Assembly (NCBI GenBank): GCA_964017235.1 | Contig: OZ024938.1 | Span: 48,024,332-48,088,331, forward strand | Direction of reading: 5' to 3' | DNA from: Sabellastarte sp. h YS-2021 | Taxonomy: Eukaryota; Annelida; Polychaeta; Sabellida; Sabellidae | DNA length: 64,000 nt | Shown: positions 1 through 11,579 of the stretch, piece by piece | Position numbering within the stretch: the first letter of the stretch is position 1 | How the letters are laid out: each line of letters starts with the position of its first letter | Position numbers and translations under genes: made by a program | Notes under the pieces: model-generated | Told to the model about the DNA's origin: nothing | Databases searched by the model: none | Seen by the model: the letters and a program-made list of their open reading frames with translations, nothing else

Positions 1-344
1 ATGTTGACGGACAGACAAACAGACAAAAAACGGACAAATAAACAGCCGAAATTACACCAATTTCAAAAGGAACCTAGCTATGATGGTGATCTATCTACCT
101 GTCAAGTTTGAATTCAATTGGACAAAGTGTTTTCGAGTTAGAGTCTGGAAACGAAAATGTGGACAGACAGACGGACGTCGGACACATTAATCTAATAGGT
201 GGTTTGGTTACACACAACCCGCCTAAAAAGCAATTAATAATATGTACCATGGGCAATCTATGGGCTACAGAAAATGCATGGCTTGGCAATGTGAACAAAA
301 ACATAAAACAAATAATAAATTTAACTATAACAGATACTACATGA
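1..344. other. No gene seen; GACA/GACG-rich tracts
   Basis: Short runs rich in GACA and GACG occur near positions 5-45 and 160-182. Two opposed short reading frames overlap here and look like chance. Similar CAGACGAACAGACAG text occurs at about 13390 after a tandem array, so this may be the tail of a dispersed repeat. Confidence 0.4.
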
Positions 345-530
345 AACAAAATTGTTGAACAAGGCTCGCGCTTCTTGAGATCACTTTTTTTTTTTTTTGG
401 TCACTGGCCTTTCATGAATTGTGGCGTAGCATGACGAGTACCAATCTCATCACTTAAATTAAGCAGGAATGGCCTACATTAGTATTTGGAATTGGTTTCA
501 AGTCTGAGTTCTAGGCCAGGTATGGGATAT
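345..530 (+). mobile_element. Degenerate 5S rRNA-derived SINE (SINE3 type), plus orientation
   Basis: The text near 440-500 (ATTAAGCAGGAATGGCC, then TTAGTATTTGGAATTGG) aligns with the internal promoter part of eukaryotic 5S rRNA, where an AAGTTAAGC block is followed by GTTAGTACTTGGATGGGTGACC. Upstream, a block with GGCTCGCGCTTCTTGAG, a T-run and CATGAATTGTGG matches, in inverted orientation, the flank of the clearer 5S-like element at 2690-2935. The copy is old. Calling it a SINE rests on the 5S-like promoter plus a shared non-5S part in two copies. Confidence 0.5.
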
Positions 531-2689
531 ATCTTACTTGGAATTGGTTTTGTTGCTAGACTTTCATAACTTCCAGTAGACTACTCATGTTTCTGATGGT
601 TTTGTGGCTTATGCAACTTTTTAGCCTTGTTGTTTTTTTTTGTGCCAACACACATGTTGAAGTATTACAAGAGCCAGAAGCAAGGCTAAGGATTTGACCA
701 AATTAGACTGGCCTAAACTATGGCAGACAGTAAAACTGTGACAAGTAGTGATAAGAATGCCATGTCACAAGTGACTTAACTGAAATAATCAGCTAAAAGT
801 ACAGAAAAACCTCTATTTCAGGAAAATTTTCTTTCGCTAAAAACCATTTTTCTGAATATTCATTATCATAAACTGATTTCTACTCTAAATTGAGTATTTC
901 CCTGTTGGAAATTTTTTATTTATTTAATGTACCTTTTATAAGTATAAGCTTATCCCTTGTGGCTACAGAACTCTAGAAAAAAAGCTGTCATTTATCATCT
1001 GCCGTCTGGGACTGGAAGACCGGCTCCAAGAGGCCTATAATACTTCCTCTTTTGAGTTTGAGTTCTACCATCCAGCTGGAATTCAGCAGTGAGGCAAGGA
1101 GGGTATCTTCTGAACCTAAGCAGTATGCTCATAGCTTTTTAAAAAATCTAATAAATAAAATTTATAATTTTATTGTACTACAACAGTTTACCTTTTGGGA
1201 CCCAATGCTGAATCCAACAGCTAGGTGATTACATCTAAGGATCAAGCTGTTCACTGGTGTGTTATTGTTGATTAGACCTGAAAACCCCTCTTAATATCTC
1301 TAGTTATTTTTTGTTTATTCATTTGGTCCTGAGAAGGCCGGCTCTTGTGATCCTTTACCTAGGATCAAATCTAGATAGTGTTAGTCAACCTGTTCATAGC
1401 ATATTACAATTGTCTGTTTAAGATGACTGGTTTTAAGTCTGCAGCAGGCCATGTTTAATCAGATAGTATCTGAGAGGAATACAAACAGGACACATAGTTC
1501 TCTCTTCAAGTAACCATTTTATCCACAATGGGAATCAGAGAAGCAGGGGAAGTCTGGTGTAAATCAGAGGAAATTGAACCCTTTTGTGATGTTTTTTTGT
1601 TTATGGTTTTGCTTTTTATGCTTCTCTTATGCCTAATTTTCACTCTCCAATGAAGATACATCTGAGAATTGCACTTTAGGGGTCAGGGCAGGACCCATTA
1701 CCAGAGCCTTCATGGTATCTGCATGGACCACTGGTCTCAGAACCTCATTCATAACAGCATGAGGAATTATCCCCGTTTCCATATCCTCCTCTTGGGACCT
1801 GACAATGGTGGCTGACGGTGGCAATTTTTCGGTGAAAGAGGTTTATAACGAGACTGTGGTCAGAGGGGGACCTAATTTGAATGAGCTGAAGGAGTTTCTC
1901 CTCCATTTTCTCCAGTTTTGACTCAATCGTCAATTCTTTTAATTATGAAGCTGTTAGAATACAATACATCTGCAAGCTTTTCACACAACTGCTTCTGACA
2001 CTGCTAGAAGAGTAAACAATGTATTCATTGGTAAAACATGGACAAATACTAGGGTAGTCACCACTAGTCGACTAATTGATGAGAGTTAGAATAGTGTTAT
2101 ATATAGGTATCATATTTTAAAGAACAAATAATTGGTCAATGTAGTAAATGATGGCAAAAGGTCTGATTCCATCAAATACTTGCATATTGTCACATAAAAT
2201 AAATTGAAATCCAACTACAGGCATGTTTTCTGTATTGTTTATACATTCACGTAAAACCGGAAGTACTGTATACTTCTTATATCGCCCACTTCCTGTCTGA
2301 AATAAATGAAACAGAAAACAACAAACACCAAATTTATTCAATTTTACAGATTATGGACAGACAGTTTCATTTTATTGCACATACTTCATGTTTTCTCTTC
2401 TTTTTAGAAGATAAAACATAAGATATTTTATATTTTTATAAATTCGACAGTTATTCGGTACTGGCACGAATAGTACTGGGTGATTAGCCAACATGAAATA
2501 TTTGGAGTCCCTAGACAATACATTAATTTATATCTGGTGTCATGAATATTTAATTCTAATGCTGTTAGAATATCGCATTCCATATATATATATATATATA
2601 TATATATATCCATTGGTGAAAAGATGAATTATTGCTTGACATTGTCAGAATGCTTCACAAAGTAATATTGCTTCATTTTAAACAGAACA
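531..2689. other. No supported gene
   Basis: Small reading frames on both strands show no recognisable domain and no convincing splice-site pairs. The only simple structure is a TA microsatellite near 2.6 kb. Confidence 0.5.
2582..2609. repeat. (TA)n microsatellite
   Basis: About 14 uninterrupted TA units, a simple and probably length-variable repeat. Confidence 0.95.
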
Positions 2690-2935
2690 AGGCCGAAAGG
2701 GGTGTTGGTCAACCAGCGCAAGCCGCAAAGCTATCAGAGACACAAGTAGTGCACTGAAGTGGTCACCCATCCCAGTACTAACGTAGCTCATTGCCACTTA
2801 ACTTCAGTGAACAGACAGATACTCATCAAACTGTTCCACAATTCATGTAACTCACAGTCTGGAGACAAAAAAAAGTGATCTCTAGAAGCACGAGCCTCAC
2901 TAGAGCTCGTGCTTAAAAAACAGTTTTATTCAACA
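2690..2935 (-). mobile_element. 5S rRNA-derived SINE (SINE3 type), minus orientation
   Basis: Read on the minus strand, the segment carries GAAGTTAAGTGGCAATGAGC followed by GTTAGTACTGGGATGGGTGA, which match the box A, intermediate element and box C region of 5S rRNA. The rest of the 5S gene is not conserved, so this is not a 5S gene. The non-5S part ends near a hairpin (arms 2886-2895 and 2905-2914, AAGCACGAGC and its complement, 9-nt loop) and a homopolymer run. The same non-5S block flanks the 5S-like segment at 345-530 in opposite orientation. Confidence 0.65.
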
Positions 2936-3099
2936 ATAATATATTAGAACCAGAAGAAAAAGAGGAATAGCATATGCATCTTAGAACACTTTCAGTCCTG
3001 GACAGCTGATACTAAATGGCAACTCTTTTTCTAGAGTTTGGCCATTAAGAAGACCAGCTTCCCAAAAAGCAGTGCGTCTGTAGGGGTAAGCTTAAGTCT

Positions 3100-4500
3100 G
3101 TAGCTCAATAACGTAGATTTTATTTGCCACCAGGTGCGGTACTTCATTCAAGTACTATATGCACCCATTACCATCCATAAAAGAGATACCATATTTATCC
3201 CTATAAACACCCCGGGGGCAATACATTTTTCAAAAGGGGGGCTTCTATTACAGATAAAAATAATAATCAACTCTCGAATCCAGTGGCAATGGGCGATAAA
3301 GGACACTTTCAGCCTAGTTCTCGCTTGCCTGTATATATAATGGCGGGAGAGCTTAAAATATTAGAAATACATCTTAAATCTGAAGAAATTATAAACTTTT
3401 ATCTCTTATTTTTGCAGATCTTAATGTGTCTGTCATCAAATCTGCTGTGTTTTGTTGTGATATTCTTTATTTCATGTAAGCGGTAATCGATTGGGGAAGT
3501 ACTAGACGTACCTTTTTTCGCAATCCCAGAATCGCAAAGGTGATGGCTGTTGAGAGCGATGTAAAACCCCCAAATTATTAACTTTGCAAAGGTTTGGGGA
3601 GGGGGTGTGGGAAATTAATAGGGAGGGGGCGTTTGTATGGATAAATATGGTAAATCTAAAATTTTGACACGGACAAGACAGATGGATGACACTATAAAAT
3701 ATAGAACAGTTTTCAGCTTAAGAAATGGATGCTAAGGTCATGTCACAGTGCCGTGTGTGGTCCCATACTGGAGTACTACATTATTGTATTTTACCAGAAA
3801 GTGTGTCAAATCTTCATCCATAAAGGTCACATTTCGATTAGATATCAGGCGGATGGTGCTGAGAAACATTAAATAGGTTTTAGTTTTACAACTAAGTGAT
3901 AATGTCATGTTACCCCACAGCGTTGTCCCATATTCAAGTGCTATGACTGCACCTTAATTTTGCCCAACAAACATGTCAAAAATTCATTTTTATGTCTGAA
4001 ATTTGGACAAGTTAACAGTAGATGGCACTAAGAAATTTGGAATAAGTTGTAGCTTTACATCTGTCACCCACTCAAGTCACCCACTTAGAGTTTTCAAATC
4101 ACTGTTCAAAGTACTATGTGTACCTATTTTACACCATAGGAATGTCAAAAGTTCAAATTTTTGCAGGATATCCGATGGTGGCACTGAAGAAATATGGAAA
4201 ATGTTTTAGCTTCTGCAACTAATTTACATCATAGGTGCATCATAAGATCACATGTAAAGCTTAAATTTGGACAGGACACATTTGCACTGTGAAGCACAGA
4301 ATAGATTTCAACTTTATGCCTTTTCATACCACAGTAATTTAACCCCCACCAGGTTTGTCACCTCATTCAAGCACACCAATTACATCCCATTAATATCTCC
4401 AAAGTTCATCTGTATGGCTGAAATTTTGACAGGACATTAGACAGGTGGCATTAAGAATTCCGGAAATGATGTAATTTTGGAATGATCTGTAACCAAAAAT
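3100..4500. repeat. Degenerate ~190-bp satellite-like array
   Basis: Loosely repeated phrases recur: 'gacaggacat...aggtggcattaag', 'aaatatagaacagtttt', 'gctaaggtcatgt...cc', 'ttcaagtgctatg'. Each cycle is roughly 180-200 bp. The same vocabulary recurs near 50.3-50.8, 57.9-58.8 and 62.0-64.0 kb. Copies are too diverged for exact unit borders by eye. A MITE (3189-3650) interrupts this block. Confidence 0.6.
3189..3650. mobile_element. MITE with ~25-bp terminal inverted repeats and TA target duplication
   Basis: The left end reads CCATATTTATCCCTATAAAC and the right end is its near-perfect inverse complement (GTTTGTATGGATAAATATGG). Both are flanked by TA (3187-3188 and 3651-3652). Size is 462 bp with no coding capacity; reading frames inside it are incidental. 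The TA duplication fits the Tc1/mariner superfamily. It lies inside the ~190-bp satellite, whose text resumes on each side. Confidence 0.8.
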
Positions 4501-4878
4501 AAAACCCAGGATTTTTCAAAGTATTTTTTAGCCTTGGCAGAGATATGCGCACTCCTGAGTGCTTTTATGTTATTATGTTACTGGCCTTTTGAATCTACTT
4601 ATACAATAGTATGATTAAACTAGATTAGATTACAATGAAGTACTATTGTGTACAATAGCGCCTTACTGTTGTGAATATTATCATCAGTCAATTGCTGATA
4701 AGTTACATAATATGGAGCTTAAAGTAAAGTTTTTGACCCAAGAGTTTATTCTGTAAACAGACAGAAACTTATTAATAATGTTATTCTTTAAAATTAACAA
4801 AGTCATACAACTGCCTTTTTAAGGTGGCTGTTCAGAGCTATTCTCAATAAAATATTATCAGTGAAATGCCTGCATTAT
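4501..4878. other. No gene seen
   Basis: AT-rich unique-looking sequence between the satellite and the MITE at 4881. No splice pair or RNA gene recognised. Confidence 0.5.
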
Positions 4879-4880
4879 TA

Positions 4881-5104
4881 GAGTAAGAAATCTAAAATTC
4901 GCCAGGAATCTAAAATTCGCCACCTCTAAAACCTTAGTTAATTTTATGAAGAAAATTATGTTTTGCCTTAAAATTGGTATTTTTCAGTTCAAAAAGCCTT
5001 AATTTCCTGTACATTCAAGAGATCTCACCTTAATTAATTTATTTTATTAGTATTTCAATATGTGGCGAATTTCAGATATGTGGCAAATTTTAGAATTCTT
5101 ACTC
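4881..5104. mobile_element. Mariner-like MITE, GAGTAAG family, copy 1
   Basis: The 224-bp element starts GAGTAAGAAATCTAAAATTC and ends with the near inverse complement, flanked by TA (4879-4880, 5105-5106). Each end contains a sub-terminal duplication of AATCTAAAATTCGCCA, so the inverted repeat is effectively doubled. A close copy lies at 36726-36950. No coding capacity. The TA duplication supports Tc1/mariner mobilisation in trans. Confidence 0.9.
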
Positions 5105-5763
5105 TACCTACCCGTACAGAATCTTGGCAGAGAATTTGGAAAATAAAATATTTTAGCATAAAACAATTGGTAATTACAATTATAAGAGAGCTGATTAATA
5201 AGCTCATGAAATTGAATACTCAGATAATAGATCAGGTCAGATTACTGGGAGGTTGTACTGTATTAGCAACACCGACAATTCTAAAACAGAAATACTTAAG
5301 CAAGCCAATCTTCTCAATAAAATCAGAAATATCTTTAAATTTAACAGACTTCTACAGCAGAAGGTCTATAATTGACAAAAACAAATTCATTACACTGTTA
5401 TTTTATCAGGAAAATCTATTACGAACAGGTTTATCAAAATATAATTATGCAAAAACACTGTGTGTGGTATTCAATATTTGTCAGAGAAAGGTGTCTGCAC
5501 TCGTTAAACTGTCAATAAGGTTGGTCAATAAATATATTATTAATACCCACCCAAGACTTCCTATCAAACAGACAAATACATTAAAGCATAATTCAACAAT
5601 ACTGGCAGTTATTGACAGTTTAGCTGCACCAGTGCCATTAAACAACAGAAGCAATAGACCCAGGCAAATGGTAGTGAACAAATACTGTGCTTTTTATACA
5701 GTAAACTCTTTTAACACAAGAACCTCTAAATTATCTACAGGATTTGGTTCTAAGTGTGGCTAG
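5062..5763 (+). other. 233-codon open frame, not supported as a gene
   Basis: An open frame begins in the right terminal repeat of the MITE at 4881-5104 and runs about 230 codons. No domain, signal peptide or membrane segment stands out. The composition (Lys, Asn, Ile, Leu) is that of random AT-rich DNA, and no splice sites or promoter were recognised. The length is somewhat unusual for AT-rich sequence, so it is recorded, but the start inside a mobile-element end argues against a real gene. Confidence 0.15.
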
Positions 5764-7049
5764 TTTCCAACAAATATATGACCTTTTCTTCTGAGGAAAT
5801 CTTAAAACTTAATACATTGTACTAACTTAGCAAAATTTGACTTAAATTTGAGCTTTTTCAGTAGAGAGTCTGCTGTATCATGCTTGAAATATTTTTTCTT
5901 ATATTTGAAAAAATCTTGGACAAATTTACTGTCAAACAAAGCTTTTTTCTTCCTCTATTTTTAGTCAAATGTAGTGCAGACTGCAGCTTTAATTTACCGT
6001 ATCCTGTCTCTTTCAGTAGCTATTGAAATTAAGGTTAAATTAAATAATTCAATTATGATGCTGAATTGAGTAATATCTGATAGTATACAGCATTTCTTTC
6101 CTCTATCAGGCTTTGTATTTTCAATAAATATTAATTTGGACTTAATGTACTGTCTGGGGTTTTTAGGGGTAATTCCTTATTTTAAAGTTGGTTAACCGGT
6201 TGTACCAAGTGATAAACCCTTATAATATTTAACAGACACAAGCTTTCTTGCCCCTCCTTCTCCCATTTTTTCTGCATACGATGATCTCTTCTTTCCTTTC
6301 TACAATATAAAGCCTTCATCAAAACTAATACTATACATGGTAAACTTTTTACTTCATTTTATACACATTATTATATTTTGAAATAATAGAGATTTGTTGT
6401 TTATATTTTCGTCATATAAATCTACACATTTTATTTACAGTTGAACCCTATTGAAACAAATGTTAGAAGACCTGAAAAATACTTCTACATATTAACCCTG
6501 TTAACACGGTTAAATACACTGAACCATTGAGAACAAACATTGTTTCCTTATGCATGCATTTGTAAGGGCTAGGAGGGATCTGTTCTTAGAATTCTATAAA
6601 CATTCAGCTTAGAACAACAATCATCCTAAAAGCATTCATTGGACAAGGTCACTGTCACATCAGACTACAAAATCTTTTGTGCTTGAGGAACCCTGAAGTA
6701 TTTTGTATCAGGAGTTCATTCAATTTTGCTGACAAAATGAAGGTCAGCTTTAGTTAAGTAAGAAACATATTAATATAATGGTGCGTTCAGAAGTAGGTTG
6801 TGAGTCCGTGCACACCACTTGTGGGTTGGTACCTACCAGTGGAAAGTTTTGACTGTTCTTAACATATTCACTGCCTGTGTGTTTATGTGTGGATATAAAC
6901 AAACACAAAGGAAAAGAGAAAGAAATAAAAGCAATCACAGTATTTCACTATACAGCATGTAAAATATGTATACGTCATTAGTTGTACCTTTCCTGAGGTT
7001 TATTTACAAAATCAAGTGCATAAAAACACTTTACTTGACATGTTTTTAC
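5764..7049. other. No gene seen
   Basis: AT-rich sequence with only short frames. No repeat family shared with the rest of the window was noticed. Confidence 0.5.
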
Positions 7050-7179
7050 AACGAAAGCACGTGCATTCTCCATCTTTGTTGTCATTAGAGGTGAAGGTCA
7101 CAAATTGGAAAGCTTCTGGAGGCACCAATTCACGAGTGGTAAATATGATCCGTGACACCGTTCTTGACAAATTTATAGG
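7050..7179 (-). CDS. Candidate single coding exon, unidentified
   Basis: On the minus strand an acceptor (TTCACAG before 7179) and a donor (GTT then GTAAAAAC at 7049) enclose 130 bp open in one frame, entering in phase 0 and leaving in phase 1. The 43-residue peptide includes RELVPPEAFQFVTFTS and a DGECTCFR end, with codon choice richer in C/G than its surroundings. I do not recognise the family. No partner exon was found within several kb, so it could be part of a gene with long introns or a chance pairing of splice signals. It lies on the same strand as the split gene at 16-34 kb, but no connection can be shown. Confidence 0.35.
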
Positions 7180-7861
7180 CTGTGAACTCGTATTTATGGC
7201 CGGTAAGAACGCTGTATAAATTTTAGAATGGTTTATAACTGTTGGAGCTTTCATATTGCACCAGAAATGGAAACATATGATGGGAACGTTATTATGTATC
7301 GTCTTGATTTCTGATTTTTCCATTTATGGTGTCTATTTTCTCAGAAAAGTCACAAGAAAAAATAGAGCAAATTAATCATCTTATTTTTGGGTTATCAAGT
7401 GATCTTATAACAGGACCCCCAACCTTATAATATTCAGTGTGTGAATAGCCTTTACAATAAACTTTACCATAAAACCATCCAACTAAAATTCAACATGAAC
7501 AACATGAAAAAAACACATCTTTTTAACTGATTCTGATGGTCCTTGATGCTTGAAAATGTATAAATTTTACAAAATATCCCAATATTGCAATACTTGCAGT
7601 ACACAAAAAGACAATTTATATATCTTTTTAAGTACTACCATATTCCATTACTTCTACTTACCACAAGATGAAAAAATTTTAAACCTTGATCAGAATATTC
7701 TCTCTCCTTGTATTATTCATTTTTAAAATGTTAACTTTATCAAGTTTAATGCTTTGTTCAAATAAATGGCTGCAAAAATATTTTGTACAAAAGTTTACCA
7801 CTGTTTTCATTCTCCTCTTGTTAAAATTAGAGTAAATAAGTATTTCAGAGTCATAACTAAT
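7180..7861. other. No gene seen
   Basis: AT-rich, no recognised repeats or exons. Confidence 0.5.
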
Positions 7862-7876
7862 TCATGCCCTCACAAT

Positions 7877-8098
7877 TTAATTTGATTTATTTGTTGTTTT
7901 ACGTCGCGTTCAACAGCCAGGGTCATATTGCGATGGGTAGTTTACAGGTGGAGGAAACCAGTGCATACTGCACTGTAAACCATCGGGCATCAGCAAGTAA
8001 CTACCAACTTTCCAACATGAAGCGCCCGGCCCAAGATTCGAACCGGCGGCCTCAGAGGTTGGAGGCGAGAACTCTAACCGCTACACCACCGGGCCCCC
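7877..8098 (-). mobile_element. tRNA-derived SINE (family A), minus orientation, with 15-bp target duplication
   Basis: Read on the minus strand the element begins with a tRNA-like head: a box A-type segment (TGGTGTAGCGGTTAGAG) and a box B-type segment (GGTTCGAATCT). A tRNA-unrelated body follows, ending in CGTAAAACAACAAATAAATC. The direct repeat TCATGCCCTCACAAT flanks it exactly (7862-7876 and 8099-8113), showing retroposition at this site. The long perfect duplication suggests fairly recent insertion. The body and tail match the copies at 34.7, 35.5 and 61.8 kb. Confidence 0.92.
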
Positions 8099-8113
8099 TC
8101 ATGCCCTCACAAT

Positions 8114-10039
8114 GACATTAGTATTTTTACTGTGAGGTATCATTGTGAAGATTTAGTGATACTGTGGGGCCATTTTCATATCCAGGTCTATCAAGTGTCA
8201 GTTCTAACTATATGATCAGATCGCATTAAATATTCAGATTGCAGTGTTACTGGAATAACTAGGAAGCACTCTTAGAGTGCAGGCTTCCACCAAGGCACCC
8301 AATGGCATGTAAACTATACAGAATATGATCCAAATCTTTCATGAAATGCTATGAACTCTTCCTTTGGTCACGCCATACGCATATAATACATTTCAGAAAG
8401 ATCTGAGCACTATTTTTGGAGAAATGTCAACCACAAATGTAAAATGATAATGGGATTGTATAAAAATTGTTTCTGGGATTTTTTTTTTTTTTTTTTTGCA
8501 TCTAGATTATGATCCAGATCTTTTCTAAAATTTAATCACCTCTTCTTCTGGTCAGGTTCTACTCAAATAAAAAATTTCATAAATATGTATTCATATAACA
8601 TTTTGAGTAATTGCAAACACAAACAGACCAACAAATGAATGCACTAACAACACAACCTCCTTGGCAGAGCATGTATTACTGACAACCAAATTTCATAAAA
8701 AACCCAGATACCTCACAGACTAGGTAGAACATTCTTTAAAGTTGAACTGTATATTTTTTGTAAGAACTGACTTACCAAGCCAACATTTTATAGAGTAGAC
8801 AGAGGAAGCCATCTAATTATATTAGGCTTTTAGCCCTCATCAGAACATCTGAGACATGTCATAGCTCTTTCAGTGGGATTAAGCCGCCTGAATTACTGTA
8901 ATTACTGGATGAATGCTAAGTGATGCACCCACGCCTTTTCTACACAGACATAAATCTGACAGCTGACTGATCTAATTTGTACTGATCAATCAACCAACAA
9001 TAGACCATTGCATAGAGTGGCTGCAGTGGATTATGACAACAGTTTCATGTACTGACTTTGGACTCTGTATGTACTGTGTTTATTCATAAAAAGTTTATAC
9101 TACAAATGCCCCATCCCTATTTAATACCCGCCCCCCACCACTCCTTCCTCCCACAAAAAAAAACTATGTCTTAATATTATAATCCTTAAAGTAGTAAAAA
9201 CTACACTAGAAAACAGATCTATAAGAAACTCTCAACATTCAGAGAACAAAAAATATAAGATTTACCAATGCATGTAACACTCAGTTAATCACTGGGGCCT
9301 GACACATTAAAATGAAGATACCTGTTTATGAAATTTAACAAAAAATTAATTTCCAACCCTCATTTTTAATTTAAGACTTCAAGTAAACCATACATTAATC
9401 TTACTACTGAATGATATGGTTATGGAATTATTAAGCCTTATATGGTAACAACAATGCATGACCATTTCTATGAAAAGCTACTTCAGTTGTGGGGATATTA
9501 AAATTTAGAGAAGTTTTTCTATACATGGACATCCACATGTGGTTAATTGAATTAATTCTTGTTAGTTGTATTTGATATGCTACCATACAGTGTACAAATG
9601 AATTCAAGATATGACACCCCTTTTTAATGTAAAATGTTGTTAAAGTATTTAAATACCCAAAGTTGATGTATTAAAAAAGACATTCAGTACCACTCCTCTG
9701 TCAATATATACATAACCTTTACAAACTATAATAATGATTACTGCCTTGTAACATGTTAAATAATTACATTAGGTAACTTATTGTAATTAGTACTACTAGA
9801 GTAATATACTGATTCCTTGGTACTGTGAAAAGATTAAGTCAAAGTTGGAAAACTTTAAAGCTTCAATAAGATTTGGGCTGGTGATTTGGTTCAGTGCCAA
9901 ACTAACTGTTCAAAATTGGGTGAAGTAACTTGTACAACATCTCAAAGTCTACGATTTTTGTAATAATTGGACAAGTACTTCATGTCATCAAAGAACAATC
10001 AAACACCAAAGATCTAATACCCTAATCACATTACAGGCG
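8114..10039. other. No gene seen
   Basis: AT-rich sequence with short homopolymers (T17 near 8480). No domains, convincing exons or shared repeats recognised. Confidence 0.5.
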
Positions 10040-10540
10040 GTATGTCCCACGGTAGTACAGGTTGGGTACATCACTGCAGTTATAGGTGCCAGACAAAACC
10101 CCTCTGTTCTTCAACTACCATCAGAGGCTTTGTATGCGAACTTGTGACACAGTGGCCAAACGTCGAATTCCTTGTACATCCCATTGAAGTTTTAAAAAGT
10201 TTAAAATTTCTGCCTTTGAGCATGTGTAGATGAAATTTTTCATACAATGTGGTCTACGGTATATATAAGGTTGTCACTTGGTCGGATTACGTTGTAATAC
10301 GACCACATAAGGTGAATGGAGGAAAATGCAGGTTGACCCTCAGTGACAAACGTTTATACTACTCTTGTCTTACTGCCTTTATTTACTGTTACATACCATG
10401 TCCAAGCGGTGGCCATATGCGCATCATACCTCGGATATGAGATATGCTGTGAGGTGGTTCCGCTGCCGAGTAAAAGCTATAACCACGGGACCTACGGCCT
10501 GTGATGTGACTGGGGCATTAAGAAAATATACGTAACAAGA
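10040..10540 (+). repeat. Dispersed repeat RX, copy 1, with TATA-like box
   Basis: This segment aligns loosely with 31500-31985. Shared blocks include GAAGTTTTAAAA, a TATATATA box (near 10259), a following 'taatacga..acata(a/g)gg.gaatggagg' block, 'ctgc(c/g)(g/a)a(g)taaaa', and an end near 'gtggctggggcat'. Conservation around the TATA-like box with a block ~35-50 bp downstream resembles a promoter-bearing element such as a solo LTR or a non-autonomous Pol II unit. Neither terminal repeats nor target duplication were found. Confidence 0.5.
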
Positions 10541-10545
10541 GGAGA

Positions 10546-10563
10546 GTGCCCGTGAACGGGCAC
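10546..10563. repeat. Short perfect hairpin
   Basis: GTGCCCGT and ACGGGCAC arms separated by GA, just after repeat RX copy 1. Its role is unknown and it is not seen after RX copy 2. Confidence 0.6.
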
Positions 10564-10814
10564 TGTGTCAGCTGACTGAGTGTTTTTGATTTGTGAAGAT
10601 GATTAGAGGACAGAATAATTATCAGGGGAAGGGCTGTACAGAAATACAGTAAATGGTAACTGAACAGCAAGTTCGAAAGAAATTCCGAAGCTGACAGAAG
10701 AAAAGGATAAAAAAGTTGTGCCCTGTAAATGGTATTATGAAGGAAAATAACAAGGTAATTGTTTAAGTGCAAAAAATAGGTTAAAACATATTTAAAGAAA
10801 TACTACAAATGCAA

Positions 10815-11579
10815 TAGCCTCGTTCGACCTTGAAGAAGGGGTCCAAGGTCAAATCTAACCACACAAATACATTCCCAGCCCATGATTTCCTATGGTTTAC
10901 CATTCCAAACCTCTAGGACCAATTATAAATGAGTTATAAGCACTTTTAAGCTTGGCTGTCCTCATTTGACCTTGAAGGAGGGGTCCAAAGGTCAAATCTG
11001 ACCATACCAAAAGATTCCGAGCCAATGATTTCCTATGGGATGGTTTACCATCCCAAATCTCTGTCACCAATAATAAGCGAGTTGTAGGCACTTTCAATTT
11101 TCGCTATCCTCATTTGACCTTGAAGGAGGGTTCCAAGGTCAAATCGGACCATATCAACAGATTCACAGCCCATGATTTCCTGTCTGTTTACCATCCCAAA
11201 CCTCTGGGACCAATAATAAGCGAGTTATAAGCACTTTTAAGTTTGGCTATCCTTGTTTGACCTTGAAGGAGGGGTCATTGAAGGTCAAATCTGACCACAC
11301 CAAAAGATTCCCACCCCATGATTTCCTACAGGTTGGCTTATCATCCCAAACCTCTAGGATCAATAATAAGGGAGATATAAGCACTTTTCATGACTGACAA
11401 AAAACACCTGTGGCGGCCATCTTGTTTCTCAAAATGAGGCCAAAAATATTCCCAGACAACATTTTCTGGTTATTAATATATACTGCAAACTTAAGAAAGC
11501 TAGCTATAATATTTTTTTTCATCAGAGCAGTAATGGTGAAATCTCTCTCTACACACTGCGGCTATCCAGTGGATACAAT
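10815..11579 (+). mobile_element. 147-bp-repeat element (pearl/HINE-like), degenerate copy
   Basis: Four to five diverged units of about 145 bp each start with TTTGACCTTGAAGGAGGGGT, then 'aaggtcaaat.tgacca', 'cccatgatttcct', 'catcccaaacctct.ggaccaataataag'. They match the array at 54.6-56.1 kb. The array is followed by a non-repeated 3' part (GCGGCCATCTT at 11413, 'ggtgaaatctctctctacac') that ends in TATCCAGTGGATACAA. That is a collapsed form of the 3' hairpin seen intact at 33216 and 56499. A tandem core plus a 3' hairpin fits Helentron-associated pearl-type elements of bivalves; this is inference. Confidence 0.7.

Noticed and set aside
2700-2830. Possible 5S rRNA gene
   Set aside because: Only the internal promoter region matches. 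The 5' half and the closing stem of 5S rRNA are absent.
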